Source: Clostridia bacterium (GTDB lineage: Bacteria > Bacillota > Clostridia > Oscillospirales > CAG-272). Taken from it: a DNA stretch of 43,461 nt. Below the pieces are notes generated by a model. The model had not been told where the DNA came from. It saw nothing but the letters and a program-made list of their open reading frames with translations, and made no database searches. Positions 41,219-43,461 of this stretch are shown here, piece after piece; the first letter of the stretch is position 1; every line of letters starts with the position of its first letter. Where the stretch lies: contig JAGASP010000058.1 of assembly GCA_017621695.1 (NCBI GenBank), positions 1-43,461 on the forward strand. The letters run 5' to 3'. A program made the position numbers and the translations under genes.

Positions 41219-43237
41219 ATGCCTCCAGGACCTCCTCCCGGTATGAGACAGTTTCAGTATACGCAAATCCAGCCCCCCAAAGGACTCACCGATCTTCCCC
41301 GTTATCTGAAAGCTCTGCTCGGCGGATTCTTCTCCCGTATGGGCTACATCTTCGCGCTGGTATGGAAAACGGGACCTTGGATCCTGTTTGCCATGATGTT
41401 CATCGCCATCTTCCAAGGCGTCATGCCCGTCGTGGGCTCTAAAATATCGCAATATGTCCTCAACGCCATGCAGACCTCCTCGGGAGGCTTTTCGGGAGAT
41501 ATTTCGGCGTTCCTTGGGCACACGGTATTCTATCTCCTGGTCTTTCTGTTCTCCTATAATATCCTCAACAGCATCGTCAACACCCTCAAGAACACAGTCA
41601 CGCGAATCGCAGGCGAGCTTGTGGTGCGCACCGTCAAGCTGGAGATCATGCACAAGGCCAAGACCCTCGACATCTGCGCCTTTGACCTGCCCGCCTTTTA
41701 CGAAAAACTGGAGAACGCCAACCGCGAAGCGGGTATGCGCCCCATCCAGATCCTGTCCGCCACCTTCTCGGTGTTCAGCACGGTCATCACGCTGATCTCC
41801 TTTGTGGTCATTCTGGCCACCAAGCTCTGGTGGGCGGCACTTGTCATGGTAGCGGTATCCGTCCCCTCGGCGATCATCAATTTCTATTATCGCCGCAAGA
41901 ATTTCCAATATATGCGCCGCCGTTCCAAGGATCGTCGGCAGATGAACTATTACGCAGACCTCATGGTCAACAAGGACATGGCCAAGGAAGTGCGTATGTT
42001 CGGGCTTTCCGACACCTTCATCGGTCGCTACCGCGAAACCTTTGACAAGTATTTTGCGGGCATCCGCGCCCTTATCCTCCGAGAAAACGCATGGCACGTT
42101 GCCATCACGATCATCTCCTCGGTGGTCAACTGCGCATTTTACACGTGGTTTGCCTATCTTGTGGTCACGGGTAAGGATCTCATCGGTGACTACTCCCTGT
42201 ACACGGGTGCGCTGACCTCGATCGCGGGTCACGTTGCGACCCTGATCTCGGTTTCCGCCACCATTTATGAGGGCACGCTGTTCATCGACAACCTGACCTC
42301 CTTCCTCAAGGAAGAGCCCACCGTGGTCGCCATGCCCGAAACAGCCGATGACACCGCCGCCGAGCCCGCGCCTTTGCAGGTCAAGCACGGCACACCCCAC
42401 ACCATCACGTTTGAGCACGTCAGCTTTATCTATCCCGGCACCGAGCGAAAGGTGCTGGACGACGTGAGCTTTACCATCCGCCCCGGCGAGACGCTGGTGC
42501 TGGTCGGTCTCAACGGTGCCGGCAAAACAACGCTTCTTAAACTGCTCACCCGCCTGTACGATCCTACCGAGGGTCGCATCCTTCTCGACGGGCATGACAT
42601 CCGCGCATACGACGTGGAAGCCCTGTACCGCATTTTCGGTATCATTTTCCAGGATTTTGGCAAATATGCCATGACCGTTTCCGAAAACGTACAATTTGGC
42701 GACATCCACAAGGAGCCCGACACCGAGGCTGTCATGCGCGCCGCCAAGGAGGCCGATGCCGACGACTATATCTCCCGTCTGCCCGACGGCTACAACACCC
42801 CCCTCATGCGCATCTTTGAAGAAAACGGCATTGAACTTTCCATCGGTCAATGGCAAAAGCTGGCCATCGCCCGCGCTTTCTACAGCGATTCCGACATTTT
42901 GATTCTGGACGAGCCCACCGCCTCCCTCGACCCCATGGCCGAGCAGGAGATCTTCAATCAGTTTGACAGACTGCGCGCCGACAAGACCACCATCTTCGTC
43001 TCCCACCGTCTCTCCAGCGCCACCGTTGCATCCAAGATTCTGGTCCTGGAATACGGTAAGCTCATTGAAGAGGGAGACCACAAGACCCTGATGGCCAAGC
43101 AAGGCCGCTATTACGAGCTCTTCTCCACGCAAGCCAAGCGCTACATTACCGACGGCGAAAGCGTGTTGGGGGACACACCTGAGCCTCCGCCACCCCACGG
43201 CAGACCGCCGATGATGGAAAGGCGAGGCAAAATATAA
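41219..43237 (+). CDS. ABC exporter, fused permease and ATPase
   Basis: This 672-aa half-transporter starts MPPGPPPGMRQFQYTQIQPP after AAAGGTG. Six TM helices span about residues 40-345. The NBD begins near 395 (HTITFEHVSFIYPGTERKVL) with Walker A GLNGAGKTT at about 429, signature LSIGQWQK near 538, Walker B ILILDEPTASLD and the H-loop IFVSHRLSSA. The second signature residue after LS is Ile instead of Gly. It probably dimerises to export a peptide or lipid. It stands alone, and its Pro-rich cytoplasmic start is unusual. Confidence 0.92.
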   Translation: MPPGPPPGMRQFQYTQIQPPKGLTDLPRYLKALLGGFFSRMGYIFALVWKTGPWILFAMMFIAIFQGVMPVVGSKISQYVLNAMQTSSGGFSGDISAFLGHTVFYLLVFLFSYNILNSIVNTLKNTVTRIAGELVVRTVKLEIMHKAKTLDICAFDLPAFYEKLENANREAGMRPIQILSATFSVFSTVITLISFVVILATKLWWAALVMVAVSVPSAIINFYYRRKNFQYMRRRSKDRRQMNYYADLMVNKDMAKEVRMFGLSDTFIGRYRETFDKYFAGIRALILRENAWHVAITIISSVVNCAFYTWFAYLVVTGKDLIGDYSLYTGALTSIAGHVATLISVSATIYEGTLFIDNLTSFLKEEPTVVAMPETADDTAAEPAPLQVKHGTPHTITFEHVSFIYPGTERKVLDDVSFTIRPGETLVLVGLNGAGKTTLLKLLTRLYDPTEGRILLDGHDIRAYDVEALYRIFGIIFQDFGKYAMTVSENVQFGDIHKEPDTEAVMRAAKEADADDYISRLPDGYNTPLMRIFEENGIELSIGQWQKLAIARAFYSDSDILILDEPTASLDPMAEQEIFNQFDRLRADKTTIFVSHRLSSATVASKILVLEYGKLIEEGDHKTLMAKQGRYYELFSTQAKRYITDGESVLGDTPEPPPPHGRPPMMERRGKI

Positions 43238-43336
43238 AAGATGGTTAGCCGCAATGCGGCGGCCATGGCTCGCGTGACTATATTCGTATCGGTAGTATAT
43301 CACCCGACGGACAGTTCAACATATAAATTGTTGTTT

Positions 43337-43461
43337 ACGGGCTGAAAGCCCGTAGCGCCCACGCAAGTGGGCATATCGATCCGATGCGGGCATCGCCCGC
43401 TCGGAATATCGAGTGCGGAGGGAATCGACGCACATATCGAACGCCGAAGGCGTATATCGAC
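43337..43461. repeat. hairpin array punctuated by ATATCGA, running off the right edge
   Basis: Hairpins ACGGGCT-GAA-AGCCCGT, GCCCAC-GCAA-GTGGGC, TCCGA(T)GCGGGC-ATC-GCCCGCTCGGA, GTGCG...CGCAC and ACGCC-GAA-GGCGT each have a different stem. ATATCGA follows the last four (43373, 43406, 43434, 43454). The segment 43238-43336 before it, downstream of the exporter, holds no supported gene but has a GCCGC/GCGGC hairpin near 43249. Confidence 0.85.

Noticed and set aside
41126..43303. 725-codon minus-strand open frame opposite the ABC exporter
   Set aside because: The plus-strand ABC protein has all expected motifs; the antisense frame shows no domain and skewed composition.

Overview
This window looks like chromosomal DNA of an endospore-forming, probably gut-associated, Clostridia bacterium (Bacillota). 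The evidence is a spoIIGA-sigE pair, a SpoVAC protein, a transketolase split into two genes, consensus TTGACA/TATAAT promoters, strong AGGAGG ribosome binding sites and many rho-independent terminators. Genus and family cannot be fixed from the sequence alone.

Region 1 (1-3450) carries small genes of mobile-element type on the minus strand: a sigma-region-4-like regulator, a second HTH protein, four small hypothetical proteins and a gene cut by the left edge. An XRE-type regulator faces the other way. This resembles the regulatory end of an integrative element that continues leftward out of the window.

Region 2 (3451-18095) is the most interesting part. It is a tightly packed ten-gene minus-strand operon: ECF-like sigma factor, membrane-anchored putative anti-sigma, lipoprotein, ABC-2 permease, ABC ATPase (with a one-base frameshift), second ABC-2 permease, BspA-type leucine-rich lipoprotein, then three tandem paralogous lipoproteins. 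Both permeases are unusually long and each appears to be an internal duplication of a half-permease. Four lipoproteins share a CSRR start after the lipobox and a C-x-D-x-x-C...C motif. The lipoprotein array carries 112-nt near-identical junctions. I read it as an envelope sensing/transport system of unknown substrate, possibly mobile-element cargo. An AraC-type regulator and a 61-aa protein follow.

Region 3 (19.7-21.7 kb) holds a large serine recombinase, flanked by palindromic DNA, next to a tRNA-Ser(GCT) gene with a perfect promoter and terminator.

Region 4 (21.8-35.0 kb) is minus-strand: an HprK-like kinase domain protein downstream of a giant lipoprotein joining LTD, chitobiase-like, CotH-kinase and RCC1 domains; a GH106-like and a GH63-like glycosidase separated by a 154-bp MITE-like element; SpoVAC; a zinc-ribbon membrane protein; an HD-domain hydrolase; and a MATE transporter. 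Intergenic spaces hold palindrome arrays punctuated by invariant short spacers.

Region 5 (35.1-43.5 kb) holds the split transketolase under a perfect promoter, a PrsA/SurA-like foldase with a membrane-anchored partner, the convergent spoIIGA-sigE operon, and an ABC exporter. The window ends inside another hairpin array.
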